Below are positions 40,786 through 50,317 of a DNA stretch of 64,000 bases, one piece after another. The stretch comes from Tepidimonas alkaliphilus (GTDB lineage Bacteria; Pseudomonadota; Gammaproteobacteria; Burkholderiales; Burkholderiaceae_C). Every line of letters begins with the position of its first letter. Within the stretch, counting starts at the first letter, position 1. A program made the translations under genes and the position numbers. The notes below the pieces were generated by a model, which searched no databases, had not been told where the DNA came from, and saw nothing but the letters and a program-made list of their open reading frames with translations. Location of the stretch: assembly GCF_007556595.1 (NCBI RefSeq), contig NZ_VJNB01000002.1, forward strand, positions 124,001-188,000, read 5' to 3'.

Positions 40786-42105
40786 ATGGCCTTCCGCCTT
40801 CGGCACTGGCTGGCCGCCACCGCTGCGGCTCTGGGCGTCACCGCCGTCCACGCGCAAACCGAAATCGTCTGGTGGCACTCGATGGGCGGAGCCCTGGGCG
40901 AATGGGTCAATGACCTGGCCAACGAGTTCAACGCCAGCCAAAAGGACTACAAGGTGGTGCCTGTCTTCAAGGGCAGCTACGACGAGTCGATGACGGCCGC
41001 CATCGCCGCGTTTCGCGCCGGCAACGCGCCGCACATCCTGCAAGTGTTTGAAGTCGGCACCGCCACCATGATGGCCAGCCGCAACGCCATCGTGCCGGTG
41101 GCCGAGGTGATGAAAAAAGCCGGCGTGACCTTCGACCCCAACGCCTACGTCGATGCGGTCAAGGGCTACTACACGGCGCCCAACGGTCAAATGCTGAGCT
41201 TTCCGTTCAACAGCTCCACCACGGTGCTGCACTACAACAAGGACGCCTTCAAAGCCGCTGGCCTGGACCCCAACAAACCGCCAAAGAGCTGGCCGGAAGT
41301 GGCGCTGGCGGCGGCCAAGCTGAAAGCATCCGGGCACAAATGCCCGTTCACCACCAGCTGGCAAGGCTGGACGCAGCTCGAAAGCTTTTCGACCTGGCAC
41401 AACGTGGAGTTCGCCACCAAGAACAACGGCTTTGGCGGCCTGGACGCGCGGCTGGCGTTCAACAGCCCGCTGCACGTGCGTCACATTGAAAACCTGGCCA
41501 ACATGGCGCAGCAGGGCTTGTTCGTTTACAAGGGGCGCGGCAACGCGGCGGACGCCACCTACGTGTCGGGCGAATGCGCGATGATGACCGGCTCGTCGGC
41601 GCTGTATGGCAACGTCAAGCGCAACGCCAAGTTCGATTTTGGCATCTCCACCCTGCCGTATTACCCCGACGTGCCCGGCGCGCCGCAAAACACCATCATT
41701 GGCGGCGCCAGCCTCTGGGTGATGGCTGGCAAAAAAGAGTCGGACTACAAGGGCGTGGCGCAATTTTTCGCTTACCTGTCCAAGCCGGAGGTGGCGGCCA
41801 AGAGCCACCAGCGCACCGGCTACCTGCCGGTCACCAAAGCGGCTTATGAGCTGACCGAAAAATCGGGCTTTTACAAGCAAAACCCCGGCACCGATGTGTC
41901 GGTGGAGCAAATGATTCGCAAGACCACCGACAAGTCGCGCGGTATCCGCTTGGGCAATTTTGTGCAGATCCGCACCATCGTGGACGAAGAGCTGGAGCAG
42001 GTGTGGGCCGGCAAGAAAAGCGCCAAACAAGCGCTGGATGATGCGGTGCGCCGCGGCAATGAGCAGTTGGAGCGGTTCCAGCGCGCCAATCAGGGCCGCC
42101 TGTGA
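40786..42105 (+). CDS. ugpB: sn-Glycerol-3-phosphate ABC transporter, substrate-binding protein
   Basis: Periplasmic binding protein of 439 residues. Signal peptide of 23-24 residues (MAFRLRHWLAATAAALGVTA start, cleavage after VHA). The mature start TEIVWWHSMGGALGEWVNDLANEFN and SYDESMTAAIAAFRAGNAPHI are typical of UgpB and its G3P/glycerophosphodiester-binding fold. AGGAG lies nine bases before ATG 40786. First gene of ugpB-A-E-C-Q, all on one strand with gaps of 9-32 bases. Confidence 0.94.
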   Translation: MAFRLRHWLAATAAALGVTAVHAQTEIVWWHSMGGALGEWVNDLANEFNASQKDYKVVPVFKGSYDESMTAAIAAFRAGNAPHILQVFEVGTATMMASRNAIVPVAEVMKKAGVTFDPNAYVDAVKGYYTAPNGQMLSFPFNSSTTVLHYNKDAFKAAGLDPNKPPKSWPEVALAAAKLKASGHKCPFTTSWQGWTQLESFSTWHNVEFATKNNGFGGLDARLAFNSPLHVRHIENLANMAQQGLFVYKGRGNAADATYVSGECAMMTGSSALYGNVKRNAKFDFGISTLPYYPDVPGAPQNTIIGGASLWVMAGKKESDYKGVAQFFAYLSKPEVAAKSHQRTGYLPVTKAAYELTEKSGFYKQNPGTDVSVEQMIRKTTDKSRGIRLGNFVQIRTIVDEELEQVWAGKKSAKQALDDAVRRGNEQLERFQRANQGRL

Positions 42106-42137
42106 CGACGGTTGAGTGAGCTGAGTCACGCGCCACG

Positions 42138-43019
42138 ATGGAAAAACGCGTTCGTTTTCAGGGCCGCTGGCTGCCATGGCTGCTGGTGGCCCCGCAGTTG
42201 GCCATCGTGGCCATCTTTTTCTTTTGGCCGGCGGGCCAGGCGCTGCTGCAAAGCGTGTTGGAGCAAGACGCATTCGGCCAATCGGTCACCTTTGTCGGAC
42301 TGGAAAACTTCCGCCGTCTTTGGAGCGACCCCACCTACGTGCAGTCGTTTCAGGTGACGGCGATCTTTTCCCTGTTGGTGGCAGCCATTGGCCTGTCGGT
42401 GTCGCTGCTGCTGGCGGTGATGGCTGACCGCGTGGTGCGCGGCGCGCGTTGGTATAAAACGCTGCTGATTTGGCCGTACGCGGTGGCGCCGGCGGTGGCG
42501 GGCGTGCTGTGGATGTTCATGTTTGCCTCGCCGATGGGCGTGGTGGCGTGGGCGTTGCAGGGCGTGGGCATCGATTGGAACCACCGGCTCAACAGCCAGC
42601 ACGCGCTGGCCTTGATCGTGCTGGCCGCCGTGTGGAAGCAAATTTCCTACAACTTTTTGTTTTTTCTGGCTGGCTTGCAAGCGATCCCGCGCTCGCTGAT
42701 CGAGGCCGCCACGCTCGATGGCGCCAGCCCATGGCGGCGCTTTTGGACGATCGTCTTTCCGCTGCTGTCGCCCACCACGTTCTTTTTGTTGGTCATCAAC
42801 GTCGTTTATGCCTTTTTCGATACCTTTGCCATTGTGGATGCCACCACCCAAGGAGGCCCAGGCAAAGACACCGCCATCCTGGTTTACAAGGTGTATCACG
42901 ACGGCTTTAAAGCGCTGGACATGGGCGGCTCGGCGGCTCAGTCGGTCATTTTGATGGCTATTGTGATCGGTCTGACCGTGATCCAATTCCGCTACATCGA
43001 ACGACGCGTCCAATATTGA
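42138..43019 (+). CDS. ugpA: sn-Glycerol-3-phosphate ABC transporter permease UgpA
   Basis: Inner-membrane permease of 293 residues with six helices. The EAA loop that docks with UgpC reads [21 protein letters not shown]-terminal region begins [20 protein letters not shown]. Pairs with UgpE to form the translocation path for G3P and glycerophosphodiesters. Confidence 0.94.
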   Translation: MEKRVRFQGRWLPWLLVAPQLAIVAIFFFWPAGQALLQSVLEQDAFGQSVTFVGLENFRRLWSDPTYVQSFQVTAIFSLLVAAIGLSVSLLLAVMADRVVRGARWYKTLLIWPYAVAPAVAGVLWMFMFASPMGVVAWALQGVGIDWNHRLNSQHALALIVLAAVWKQISYNFLFFLAGLQAIPRSLIEAATLDGASPWRRFWTIVFPLLSPTTFFLLVINVVYAFFDTFAIVDATTQGGPGKDTAILVYKVYHDGFKALDMGGSAAQSVILMAIVIGLTVIQFRYIERRVQY

Positions 43020-43028
43020 GCAACGCCC

Positions 43029-43883
43029 ATGGTTGAACGACGCCCTTGGCTTGACGCGCTGGCTCACGCCGTTTTGATTCTGGGTGTGGCCATCGTGGCC
43101 TTTCCCGTCTTGCTGACGCTGGTGGCCAGCACCCAAAGCGCCGAGCAAATCGCCACCAGCCGCCCCTTGTCGCTGCTGCCAGGCGCCCACGCGCTGGAAA
43201 ATTACCGTCTGGCCCTGTTCGGCGGCGAAACCAGCGCCGGCAGCCGCTTTGCGCCGGCGCTGCCGATGTTGGGCGTCAGCCTCATCATGGCGCTGTCGAT
43301 CGCCATCGGCAAGATCATCATTTCGCTGCTGTCGGCGTTTGCCATCGTCTATTTCCGTTTTCCGCTGCGGGGGCTGGTGTTTTGGGCGATCTTTGTCACG
43401 CTGATGCTGCCGGTGGAAGTGCGCATCGGCCCCACCTACGAAGTGATCGCCGGCCTTGGCATGCTCAACAGCTACGCCGGCTTGACCATTCCGCTGATCG
43501 CCTCGGCGACCGCCACTTTTCTGTTCCGGCAGTTTTTTCTGACGGTGCCTGACGAATTGGTGGAAGCCGCGCGCGTCGATGGCGCTGGGCCGCTGCGCTT
43601 CTTTTGGGACGTGCTGCTGCCGATGTCGCGTACCAGCATCGCGGCGCTGTTCGTCATTCAGTTCATTTACGGCTGGAACCAATACTTGTGGCCGCTGCTG
43701 GTGACCACCGACGAGTCAATGTACCCGATCGTGCTCGGCATCAAACGCCTGATCGCCGGCGAAGCCTACACCGAATGGAACATCGTGATGGCCACCGCCA
43801 TGCTGGCGATGCTGCCCCCGGCCGTGGTCGTGCTGGCGATGCAACGCTGGTTCGTCAAGGGCCTCGTCGATAGCGAAAAATAA
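43029..43883 (+). CDS. ugpE: sn-Glycerol-3-phosphate ABC transporter permease UgpE
   Basis: Second permease, 284 residues, six helices. EAA loop [20 protein letters not shown]. Typical blocks [19 protein letters not shown] and [13 protein letters not shown] are present. It starts nine bases after the ugpA stop and is followed by ugpC after 18 bases. Confidence 0.94.
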   Translation: MVERRPWLDALAHAVLILGVAIVAFPVLLTLVASTQSAEQIATSRPLSLLPGAHALENYRLALFGGETSAGSRFAPALPMLGVSLIMALSIAIGKIIISLLSAFAIVYFRFPLRGLVFWAIFVTLMLPVEVRIGPTYEVIAGLGMLNSYAGLTIPLIASATATFLFRQFFLTVPDELVEAARVDGAGPLRFFWDVLLPMSRTSIAALFVIQFIYGWNQYLWPLLVTTDESMYPIVLGIKRLIAGEAYTEWNIVMATAMLAMLPPAVVVLAMQRWFVKGLVDSEK

Positions 43884-43901
43884 CGTCTGACCCCTATCCG
43901 C

Positions 43902-44918
43902 ATGGCCAGTTTGCATTTCGACCGTGTCGTCAAGCGCTACGACACCGCACGCCACCCAAGCTTCACCGCCATCCATGGCCTCAGCGCCGATGTCCACGAT
44001 GGCGAGTTCGTCGTCATCGTCGGGCCGTCCGGCTGCGGCAAATCGACGTTGCTGCGCATGGTGGCAGGGCTGGAGACCGTCACCGACGGCACCATTCGGA
44101 TCGGCACCCGTGTGGTCAACAACCTGGAGCCTGCGCAGCGCGACATCGCGATGGTGTTCCAGAATTACGCGCTGTATCCGCACATGTCGGTGTTCGACAA
44201 CATGGCCTATGGCCTGAAGCTGCGCGGCGTGCCCAAAGATGAGATCCGCCGCCGCGTCGAGCAAGCCGCGCGCATTCTGGAGCTGGATGCGCTGCTGACG
44301 CGCAAGCCGCGCCAACTCTCGGGCGGGCAGCGCCAGCGCGTGGCGATGGGGCGCGCCATCGTGCGCCAGCCACAGGTGTTCCTGTTCGACGAGCCACTGT
44401 CCAACCTCGACGCCAAGCTGCGCGTGCAGACGCGGCTGGAAATCCAAAAGCTGCATCGAGACTTGGGCATCACCAGCCTGTTTGTGACGCACGACCAGGT
44501 GGAGGCCATGACGCTGGCGCAGCGCGTCATGGTCATGAACGCCGGTCGCATGGAGCAGTTCGACACGCCCGAGGAGGTGTATCACCGCCCCGCCACCACG
44601 TTTGTGGCCACCTTCATTGGCTCGCCGGCGATGAATCTGTTGCGTGACGTGCCGGGCAGCGCGCCGGGGCGGCTGCTTGGCGTGCGGCCCGAGCACTTGT
44701 TGGTGGACGAAACCGGCCAAGGCTGGCCGGTGACGGTGGAGGCACTGGAGCTGCTCGGCGCGGAGCGGCTCATCCATGGGCGCACCCACGGCCAGCCGAT
44801 CACCGTGCGCGTAGCCGAAAGCCACCCCTGCCACCCGCAGGTGGGTGACACGCTGCATGTGCGCCCCATGGATGACAGGCTGCACCACTTCGACGCCGCC
44901 ACCGGCCAGCGCATCTAA
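43902..44918 (+). CDS. ugpC: sn-Glycerol-3-phosphate ABC transporter ATP-binding protein
   Basis: ATPase subunit of 338 residues. Walker [11 protein letters not shown]-loop in [14 protein letters not shown], signature [14 protein letters not shown], Walker [16 protein letters not shown] and H-loop TSLFVTHDQ are complete. The C-terminal OB-like regulatory domain (from about 240) is of the MalK/UgpC kind. In E. coli this subunit is inhibited by phosphate; conservation of that control is not testable here. Confidence 0.95.
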   Translation: MASLHFDRVVKRYDTARHPSFTAIHGLSADVHDGEFVVIVGPSGCGKSTLLRMVAGLETVTDGTIRIGTRVVNNLEPAQRDIAMVFQNYALYPHMSVFDNMAYGLKLRGVPKDEIRRRVEQAARILELDALLTRKPRQLSGGQRQRVAMGRAIVRQPQVFLFDEPLSNLDAKLRVQTRLEIQKLHRDLGITSLFVTHDQVEAMTLAQRVMVMNAGRMEQFDTPEEVYHRPATTFVATFIGSPAMNLLRDVPGSAPGRLLGVRPEHLLVDETGQGWPVTVEALELLGAERLIHGRTHGQPITVRVAESHPCHPQVGDTLHVRPMDDRLHHFDAATGQRI

Positions 44919-44934
44919 GGTAAGGGACGGGACG

Positions 44935-45729
44935 ATGCACCTCACCCCAGCACACGCTGAAGGCGCATGGCCCTTGCCGCGCTGGATCGCGCACCGTGGC
45001 GCCGGCAAAAAGGCGCCTGAAAACACGCTGGCGGCGTTTGAACTGGGCTGGCGGTCGGGCTGGCGCGCGTTTGAATGCGACGTCAAGCTCTCCGCCGACG
45101 GCGTGCCATTTTTGCTGCACGACGCGACGTTGGAGCGCACCACCAACGGGCGCGGCCCAGCCGGCGCGTTGCCATGGGCCGAGCTGGCGCAGCTGGATGC
45201 GGGGCGCTGGCACAGTCCTGCCTTTGCGGGCGAGCCGCTGCTGCGCTTGGATCGCCTGGCCGCATGGGCGCTGGAGCGTGGGGCCTGGCTCAACCTGGAA
45301 ATCAAGCCGTCGCCCGGTACGGAAACGCGCACCGGCGCCGAAGTGGCGCGCGCCGCAGGGGCGCTGTGGCGCGCGCACGGCGCCGGCCAGCCCGGTGGGC
45401 CGGCTTGGCCGCTGTTGACCTCGTTTCAGCCCGCCGCCTTGCAAGCGGCGCAAGAGGCAGCCCCGCAGCTGCCGCGCGGCCTGCTGCTGGATCGTTTGTG
45501 GCCCGGCTGCTGGGCCGTGGCGCGCAGTCTGGGCTGCGTGGCGGTGGTGTTGAACCACCGTCTCTGCAACGCCGGGCTGCTGGCTCAGCTGCGCTCGATG
45601 GGCTGGTGCACGCTGGCCTACACCGTCAACGATGCCGTCCGCGCCGAAACGCTGCTCGGCTGGGGGCTGGATGCGATCATCACCGATGAGGTGGAAACCC
45701 TGGGGCCGGGCCGGCCCGCCAACGCTTGA
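44935..45729 (+). CDS. ugpQ: Glycerophosphodiester phosphodiesterase (UgpQ type)
   Basis: Cytosolic TIM-barrel GDPD hydrolysing glycerophosphodiesters brought in by the Ugp transporter to G3P and an alcohol. 264 residues from ATG 44935. Catalytic blocks: IAHRGAGKKAPENTLAAF, FECDVKLSADGVPFLLHD, LERTTNG, LNLEIKPS, and the C-terminal AYTVND and DAIITDEVE. No signal peptide. Last gene of the ugp run; its stop codon overlaps an FNR-type box belonging to the next gene. Confidence 0.94.
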   Translation: MHLTPAHAEGAWPLPRWIAHRGAGKKAPENTLAAFELGWRSGWRAFECDVKLSADGVPFLLHDATLERTTNGRGPAGALPWAELAQLDAGRWHSPAFAGEPLLRLDRLAAWALERGAWLNLEIKPSPGTETRTGAEVARAAGALWRAHGAGQPGGPAWPLLTSFQPAALQAAQEAAPQLPRGLLLDRLWPGCWAVARSLGCVAVVLNHRLCNAGLLAQLRSMGWCTLAYTVNDAVRAETLLGWGLDAIITDEVETLGPGRPANA

Positions 45730-45739
45730 TCAAAATCAA
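45726..45739 (+). promoter_or_regulatory. Perfect FNR/Anr/Dnr-type box upstream of the copper receptor
   Basis: TTGAT-CAAA-ATCAA matches the palindromic FNR-family consensus TTGATN4ATCAA at all ten fixed positions. It is centred about 88 bases before the GTG of the TonB-dependent receptor, leaving room for a class II promoter (site at about -41) and a leader of about 45 bases. It overlaps the ugpQ stop codon. Activation under oxygen limitation or by NO is inferred from the motif. Confidence 0.75.
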
Positions 45740-45820
45740 CGGGTTTGACCCGACGGCACGGTCGCCGCACACTCGCACGCCAAACGTTCAACCCTCGGTG
45801 TTGCGAAGAAGGAGACCCAG

Positions 45821-48109
45821 GTGCCGACGAAGTCCAACGCCATCCGCCGGCCCGCCCCACATGGGGCCTTGGTGATGTCCGCCGTTGCCACCGCCGCGCT
45901 GGCCTGGAGCCCCGCCGCTGCAGCGCAGGCGCAGGCCGATGCGGCGCTGCCGGACGTGCAGGTTCATGCGCCGCGCGAGACCGACCTGCCCCGTGGACAG
46001 GCAGTGCAACCCCGCCGCGCGCGCCCGGTCAGCGCCGACGTCAGCGAAGCGCTCGCGGAAGTGCCCGGCGCCTACACGCTGGAAGCCGGCGGCCTGTCAC
46101 GCTTGCCCGTCCTGCGTGGCCTGGGCGATGAGCGGCTGCGGCTGCAAATCGATGGCATGGATTTGTATGCCGCTTGCCCCAACCACATGAACACGCCGCT
46201 GTCCTACCTCGACCCCAGCCAGGTGGAACGCTTGCAAGTCTGGGCCGGCCTGGCGCCGGTGTCGGCGGGGGGCGATGCCATCGGCGGCGTGGTGGCGGCG
46301 CAGACGCCAGCGCCGACGTTTGCCGCTGCAGGCCAAACGCAAACCCAGGGCGACCTTGGACTGTACGCCCGCAGCAATGGCCACGCCTGGGGCCTGCGCC
46401 TGGGAGCGCAGCACGCCACGCAGCATTGGAGCCTCAGCTACCGTTTGGCCGCGGCTGAAGCGGACAACTACCGCGCCGGCGCAGCGTTCAAGACGTATGA
46501 TTTCACCGGGCGCGCGGGCCATGCCCTGCCGCGCGATGAAGTCGGCTCCAGCGCCTACCGCACGCGCAACCATATCCTTGGCTTGGCTTGGCAGGACGGC
46601 GCGCACCTGTGGGAAGCCAAGCTGTATGCGCAAGACATGCCGTATCAGCTGTATCCCAACCAGCGCATGGATCTGTTGGGCAATGACAGCACGAAGTTGA
46701 ACCTACGGTATCAGCAACGCACGGCGTGGGGCCAGTGGCAAGCCCGCCTGTGGCACGACAAGGTGCAGCACGCCATGGACTTTGGCCCCGACAAGCGCTA
46801 CTGGTATGGCATGGCCTCGGGCGGCGGCTCCAGCGTGGACGGTCGCCCATGCAGCCCGTTGGGACCGCAGTGCGCCGCGGGCATGCCGATGCTGACCGAC
46901 AGCGCCACCACCGGCGCCAAGGTGCAGGCCGAATGGGCTGTGAGCGAGCAGACGGTCGTGCGCGCCGGCGCCGAGCTGCACCGCTTCCGGTTGGACGACT
47001 ATTGGCCGCCGTCGGGCGGCGGCATGTGGCCCGGCACCTTCTGGAACATCCGCGATGGCCAGCGCGACCGCCACGCGCTCTACGCCGAGGTTCAGTGGAG
47101 CCCTGCACCGCTGTGGAGCGCGCAAGCCGGTCTGCGCGTCGAGCGCGTGCGCACCGATGCCGGGCCGGTGCAAGGCTACAGCGACGCGCCCAATGCCATG
47201 GGCCGGCAAACGCAAGACGCGCAGGCGTTCAACGCGTTGGATCGACGGCGGCGTTTCACCACGCACGACGTGGTGTTGTCGGCGCGCCACCAGCCGCGCT
47301 CCACGTTTGAGCTCGAGTTCGGCTTGGCACGTCGAGAGCGCGCCCCGGGCCTGTATGAGCTCTACCCATGGTCCACGTGGCAGATGGCAGCGCTGATGAA
47401 CAACTTCGTCGGCGACGGCAACGGCTACGTCGGCAACCCGAACCTGCGCTCTGAGCGGGCTTACACCGCCTCGGCCAGCGCTCAGTGGAAGGCAGCCAAC
47501 GACGCTTGGGCGATCAAGGTCGAGCCCCATGTCACCCAGGTGCGCGACTTCATTGACGCCGAGCGGCTGCCAGGTCAGTCCGGTGAGCGGCGTTTCGTGC
47601 TGCTGCGCTACGCCAACGTGCCGGCACGCTTGTATGGACTGGATCTCTCGGGCCGCGCGCTGCTGGCCCACGACCCTGCCAACCGCTGGGAACTGCGCGG
47701 CCAGCTCAGCCACCTCAAGGGCCGCAACCGCCGCAGCGGCGACGGACTCTACGCCATCATGCCGCTCAACGCCCGCCTGAGCCTGACGCACCAAACGGGC
47801 GCATGGGAAAGCACCGTGGAATGGGTGGCGGTCAAGGCCAAGACAGATGTTTCGAGCGTGCGCAACGAAGTGCCGACGCCTGGCTACGGGCTGATGAACG
47901 TGCGCGCCGCTTACCGCCTGGGCCGAGGCAAGCTGGAGTTTGGCATCGACAACGTGTTCGACCGTCTCTACGCCTTGCCCACCGGCGGGGCGTATGTGGG
48001 GCAAGGCACGACGATGACCAACCCGTCGCCGCCCAATGTGCCGCAATGGGGCATCGCGGTGCCTGGGCCAGGCCGCTCGCTTTGGCTGGCGTATCAGGTG
48101 GCGTTCTAA
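45821..48109 (+). CDS. TonB-dependent copper receptor, OprC/NosA-like
   Basis: Outer-membrane beta-barrel receptor of 762 residues with signal peptide, plug (about 60-165, GLGDERLRLQIDGMDLYAAC to GGDAIGGVVAA) and 22-strand barrel ending in aromatic-terminated LWLAYQVAF. The plug has CPNHM (C119-x3-M123) and the barrel has HAM (H317-x-M319); OprC binds copper through a CxxxM...HxM arrangement, so copper is the likely substrate. GTG start at 45821 with AAGGAGA upstream. NosA/OprC proteins are known from anaerobic, denitrifying growth, which fits the FNR box upstream. Another metal or chelate remains possible. Confidence 0.83.
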   Translation: MPTKSNAIRRPAPHGALVMSAVATAALAWSPAAAAQAQADAALPDVQVHAPRETDLPRGQAVQPRRARPVSADVSEALAEVPGAYTLEAGGLSRLPVLRGLGDERLRLQIDGMDLYAACPNHMNTPLSYLDPSQVERLQVWAGLAPVSAGGDAIGGVVAAQTPAPTFAAAGQTQTQGDLGLYARSNGHAWGLRLGAQHATQHWSLSYRLAAAEADNYRAGAAFKTYDFTGRAGHALPRDEVGSSAYRTRNHILGLAWQDGAHLWEAKLYAQDMPYQLYPNQRMDLLGNDSTKLNLRYQQRTAWGQWQARLWHDKVQHAMDFGPDKRYWYGMASGGGSSVDGRPCSPLGPQCAAGMPMLTDSATTGAKVQAEWAVSEQTVVRAGAELHRFRLDDYWPPSGGGMWPGTFWNIRDGQRDRHALYAEVQWSPAPLWSAQAGLRVERVRTDAGPVQGYSDAPNAMGRQTQDAQAFNALDRRRRFTTHDVVLSARHQPRSTFELEFGLARRERAPGLYELYPWSTWQMAALMNNFVGDGNGYVGNPNLRSERAYTASASAQWKAANDAWAIKVEPHVTQVRDFIDAERLPGQSGERRFVLLRYANVPARLYGLDLSGRALLAHDPANRWELRGQLSHLKGRNRRSGDGLYAIMPLNARLSLTHQTGAWESTVEWVAVKAKTDVSSVRNEVPTPGYGLMNVRAAYRLGRGKLEFGIDNVFDRLYALPTGGAYVGQGTTMTNPSPPNVPQWGIAVPGPGRSLWLAYQVAF

Positions 48110-48119
48110 ACGCCCCGGC

Positions 48120-49184
48120 TTAAGACCCGACCCGCGCCAGGCCGCCGGCCAGCAGCTGCGCCGCGGCCTGCGCCAGCGTGGCCTCATCCAGCCCCGGCAG
48201 CACCAGCATCGTGGCGCGCGCATCGTCGGCGCGCAGGTGGCGCTGGTACAGCGGGTCGTAGTGCCGCGTCATCAGGTCGGCGAACAGCTCCGGCAGCCGG
48301 CCCTGCCGCGCCCAGACCTGCCAGCGCTGCAGCACCTCGCCCGGCTGCAACCCGCGCAGCGCCTGCAGCCGCCGCGCCAGCGCCTGCGGGTCGCGGCCCA
48401 GCCACGCGTAGTCCTGCAGCACCAGCGCCAGCCGCGCCTCGAACGGCACCTGCAGCTGCACGCGCGGGGCCTGCTGCAGGGCCTGATGCAGCGCCTCGGG
48501 CAGCTGCACCAGGCCGATCTTGCGGCTTTCGGCCTCCACCCACACCGGGCGCGCCGGATCCAGCCGGCGCAGCGCCGCCACCAGCGCCGTGTCGAACGCC
48601 TTCTGGCTCGGCTGCGGCTGGCCGTCCGGCCAGGCGCCCAGGATCGAGCCGCGGTGGCGCGCCAGTCCCTCCAAGTCCAGCACCTGCGCGCCGGCGGCGG
48701 CCAGCGCGTGCAGCAGCCGCGTCTTGCCGCTGCCGGTGGGGCCGGCCAGCACGCGCCAGGCCAGGCGCGGCGGCAGCTCGGCCAGCTGCTGCACCACCCA
48801 GCGGCGGTACGCCTTGTAGCCGCCCTGCAGCTGCGCCGCCGCCCAGCCGATCTGGCGCAGCCACAGCACGAACGAGCCGCTGCGCTGCCCGCCGCGCCAG
48901 CAATACACCAGCGGGCGCCAGTGGGCCGGCTTGTCCTGCATCCACGCCTCGACGTGGCGCGCGATGTTGCGCGCCACCCAGACGCCGCCGATGCGGCGCG
49001 CCTCGAACGGGCCGCGCTGCTTGTAGAGCGTGCCGACGAGGCGGCGCTGGTCGTCGTCCAGCACCGGGCAGCTGACGGCGCCGGGCAGGTGGTCCTCGGC
49101 GTACTCGCTCGGGCTGCGCGCGTCGATCAGGGCGTCGAAGGCGTCCAGCGCCTCCAGCGTGACAATATCGGGCTTGGTGGCCAT
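48120..49184 (-). CDS. mnmH: tRNA 2-selenouridine synthase
   Basis: Converts 2-thiouridine to 2-selenouridine at tRNA wobble position 34 using selenophosphate (also called SelU/YbbB). 354 residues: N-terminal rhodanese domain with active cysteine in VYCWRGGQRSGS, then a P-loop domain with Walker A AGPTGSGKTRLL and the VEAESRKIG block. ATG at 49184 is chosen because homology begins MATKPDIVTLEALDAFDALIDARSP (first 20 residues conserved); the longer frame to 49232 overlaps the selD leader. It is divergent from selD with only 29 bases between starts. Confidence 0.94.
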   Translation of the reverse strand: MATKPDIVTLEALDAFDALIDARSPSEYAEDHLPGAVSCPVLDDDQRRLVGTLYKQRGPFEARRIGGVWVARNIARHVEAWMQDKPAHWRPLVYCWRGGQRSGSFVLWLRQIGWAAAQLQGGYKAYRRWVVQQLAELPPRLAWRVLAGPTGSGKTRLLHALAAAGAQVLDLEGLARHRGSILGAWPDGQPQPSQKAFDTALVAALRRLDPARPVWVEAESRKIGLVQLPEALHQALQQAPRVQLQVPFEARLALVLQDYAWLGRDPQALARRLQALRGLQPGEVLQRWQVWARQGRLPELFADLMTRHYDPLYQRHLRADDARATMLVLPGLDEATLAQAAAQLLAGGLARVGS

Positions 49185-49213
49185 GATTTTTAAAACTGTA
49201 ACGGGAATCCAGC

Positions 49214-50290
49214 ATGAGCTCCGACCTTGCACGCGATCCGCATCGGCTGACCCAGTGGGCCCACGGCGGCGGCTGCGGCTGCAAGATCGCCCCGGCGGTG
49301 CTGCAGCGCCTGCTGGCGCAGGTGCCGCCGCACCTGGCGCCGCCGCAGCTGCTGGTCGGCACCGCCACCAGCGACGATGCGGCCGTCTGGCAGCTGCGCG
49401 ACGACCTGGCGCTGGTGGCCACCACCGACTTCTTCACGCCGGTGGTGGACGATGCGTTCGACTTCGGCGCCATCGCCGCCACCAACGCGCTGTCGGACGT
49501 CTATGCGATGGGCGGCCAGCCGTTGCTGGCGCTGGCGCTGGTGGGCATGCCGGTCAACCAGCTGCCGCACGAGGTGATCGCGCGCGTGCTGGAAGGCGGT
49601 GCGGCGGCCTGCCGCGACGCCGGCGTGGCGCTGGCCGGCGGGCACTCGATCGACACCGTGGAGCCGATCTACGGGTTGGCGGCCATCGGCACCGTGCACC
49701 CGCGGCAGGTCAAGACCAACGCCGGCGCGCAGCCCGGCGACGTGCTGGTGCTGGGCAAGCCGCTGGGCATTGGCGTGCTGTCGGCCGCGCTCAAGAAGGG
49801 GTTGCTGGACGCGGACGGCTACGCGCCGATGCGGCGCTGGACGACGCTGCTGAACCGCGCCGGCGCGGCGCTGGCGGCGCTGCCGCAGGTGCACGCCATG
49901 ACCGACGTCACCGGCTTCGGGCTGGCCGGCCATCTGCTGGAGATGGCGCGCGCGGCGCGGCTGGACGCGCACGTGCAGGCCGCGGCGGTGCCGGTGCTGG
50001 AGCTTAGCCGCGCCTTCGTCGCGCAGGGCATCGCCACCGGGGCATCCGCACGCAACTGGGCCAGCTACGGGCACGAGGTCGATCTGACGGCGCTGCCCGA
50101 ATCCGAACGCGCAACGTGGCAGACGCTGCTGACCGACCCGCAGACCAGCGGCGGGCTGCTGGTGGCCTGCGCGCCGCCGGCGCTGGAGGCGGTGCAGGCC
50201 GCCTTTACGCAGGCGCAGGGCCAGCCCGGCTGGGTGATCGGGCGCATGACCGCGCCCGCCGCGGCGAAGCCGACGCTGCGCGTGCATTAA
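49214..50290 (+). CDS. selD: Selenide, water dikinase (selenophosphate synthetase)
   Basis: Makes selenophosphate from selenide and ATP, the selenium donor for MnmH (and for selenocysteine if present). 358 residues. The N-terminal catalytic loop reads HGGGCGCKIAP, with cysteine at the position where some organisms have selenocysteine, and no in-frame TGA. DFFTPVVDDAFDFG and the AIR-synthase-like GGHSIDTVEPIYG and MTDVTGFGLAGHLLEM blocks are intact. Paired with mnmH. No selA, selB or tRNA-Sec was seen in this window. Confidence 0.95.
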   Translation: MSSDLARDPHRLTQWAHGGGCGCKIAPAVLQRLLAQVPPHLAPPQLLVGTATSDDAAVWQLRDDLALVATTDFFTPVVDDAFDFGAIAATNALSDVYAMGGQPLLALALVGMPVNQLPHEVIARVLEGGAAACRDAGVALAGGHSIDTVEPIYGLAAIGTVHPRQVKTNAGAQPGDVLVLGKPLGIGVLSAALKKGLLDADGYAPMRRWTTLLNRAGAALAALPQVHAMTDVTGFGLAGHLLEMARAARLDAHVQAAAVPVLELSRAFVAQGIATGASARNWASYGHEVDLTALPESERATWQTLLTDPQTSGGLLVACAPPALEAVQAAFTQAQGQPGWVIGRMTAPAAAKPTLRVH

Positions 50291-50317
50291 GAGGCGGCGC
50301 ACGCTGCCGCCCGCGCC

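Noticed and set aside
49250-49300. Selenocysteine in SelD
   Set aside because: The active loop HGGGCGCK uses TGC codons; there is no in-frame TGA.
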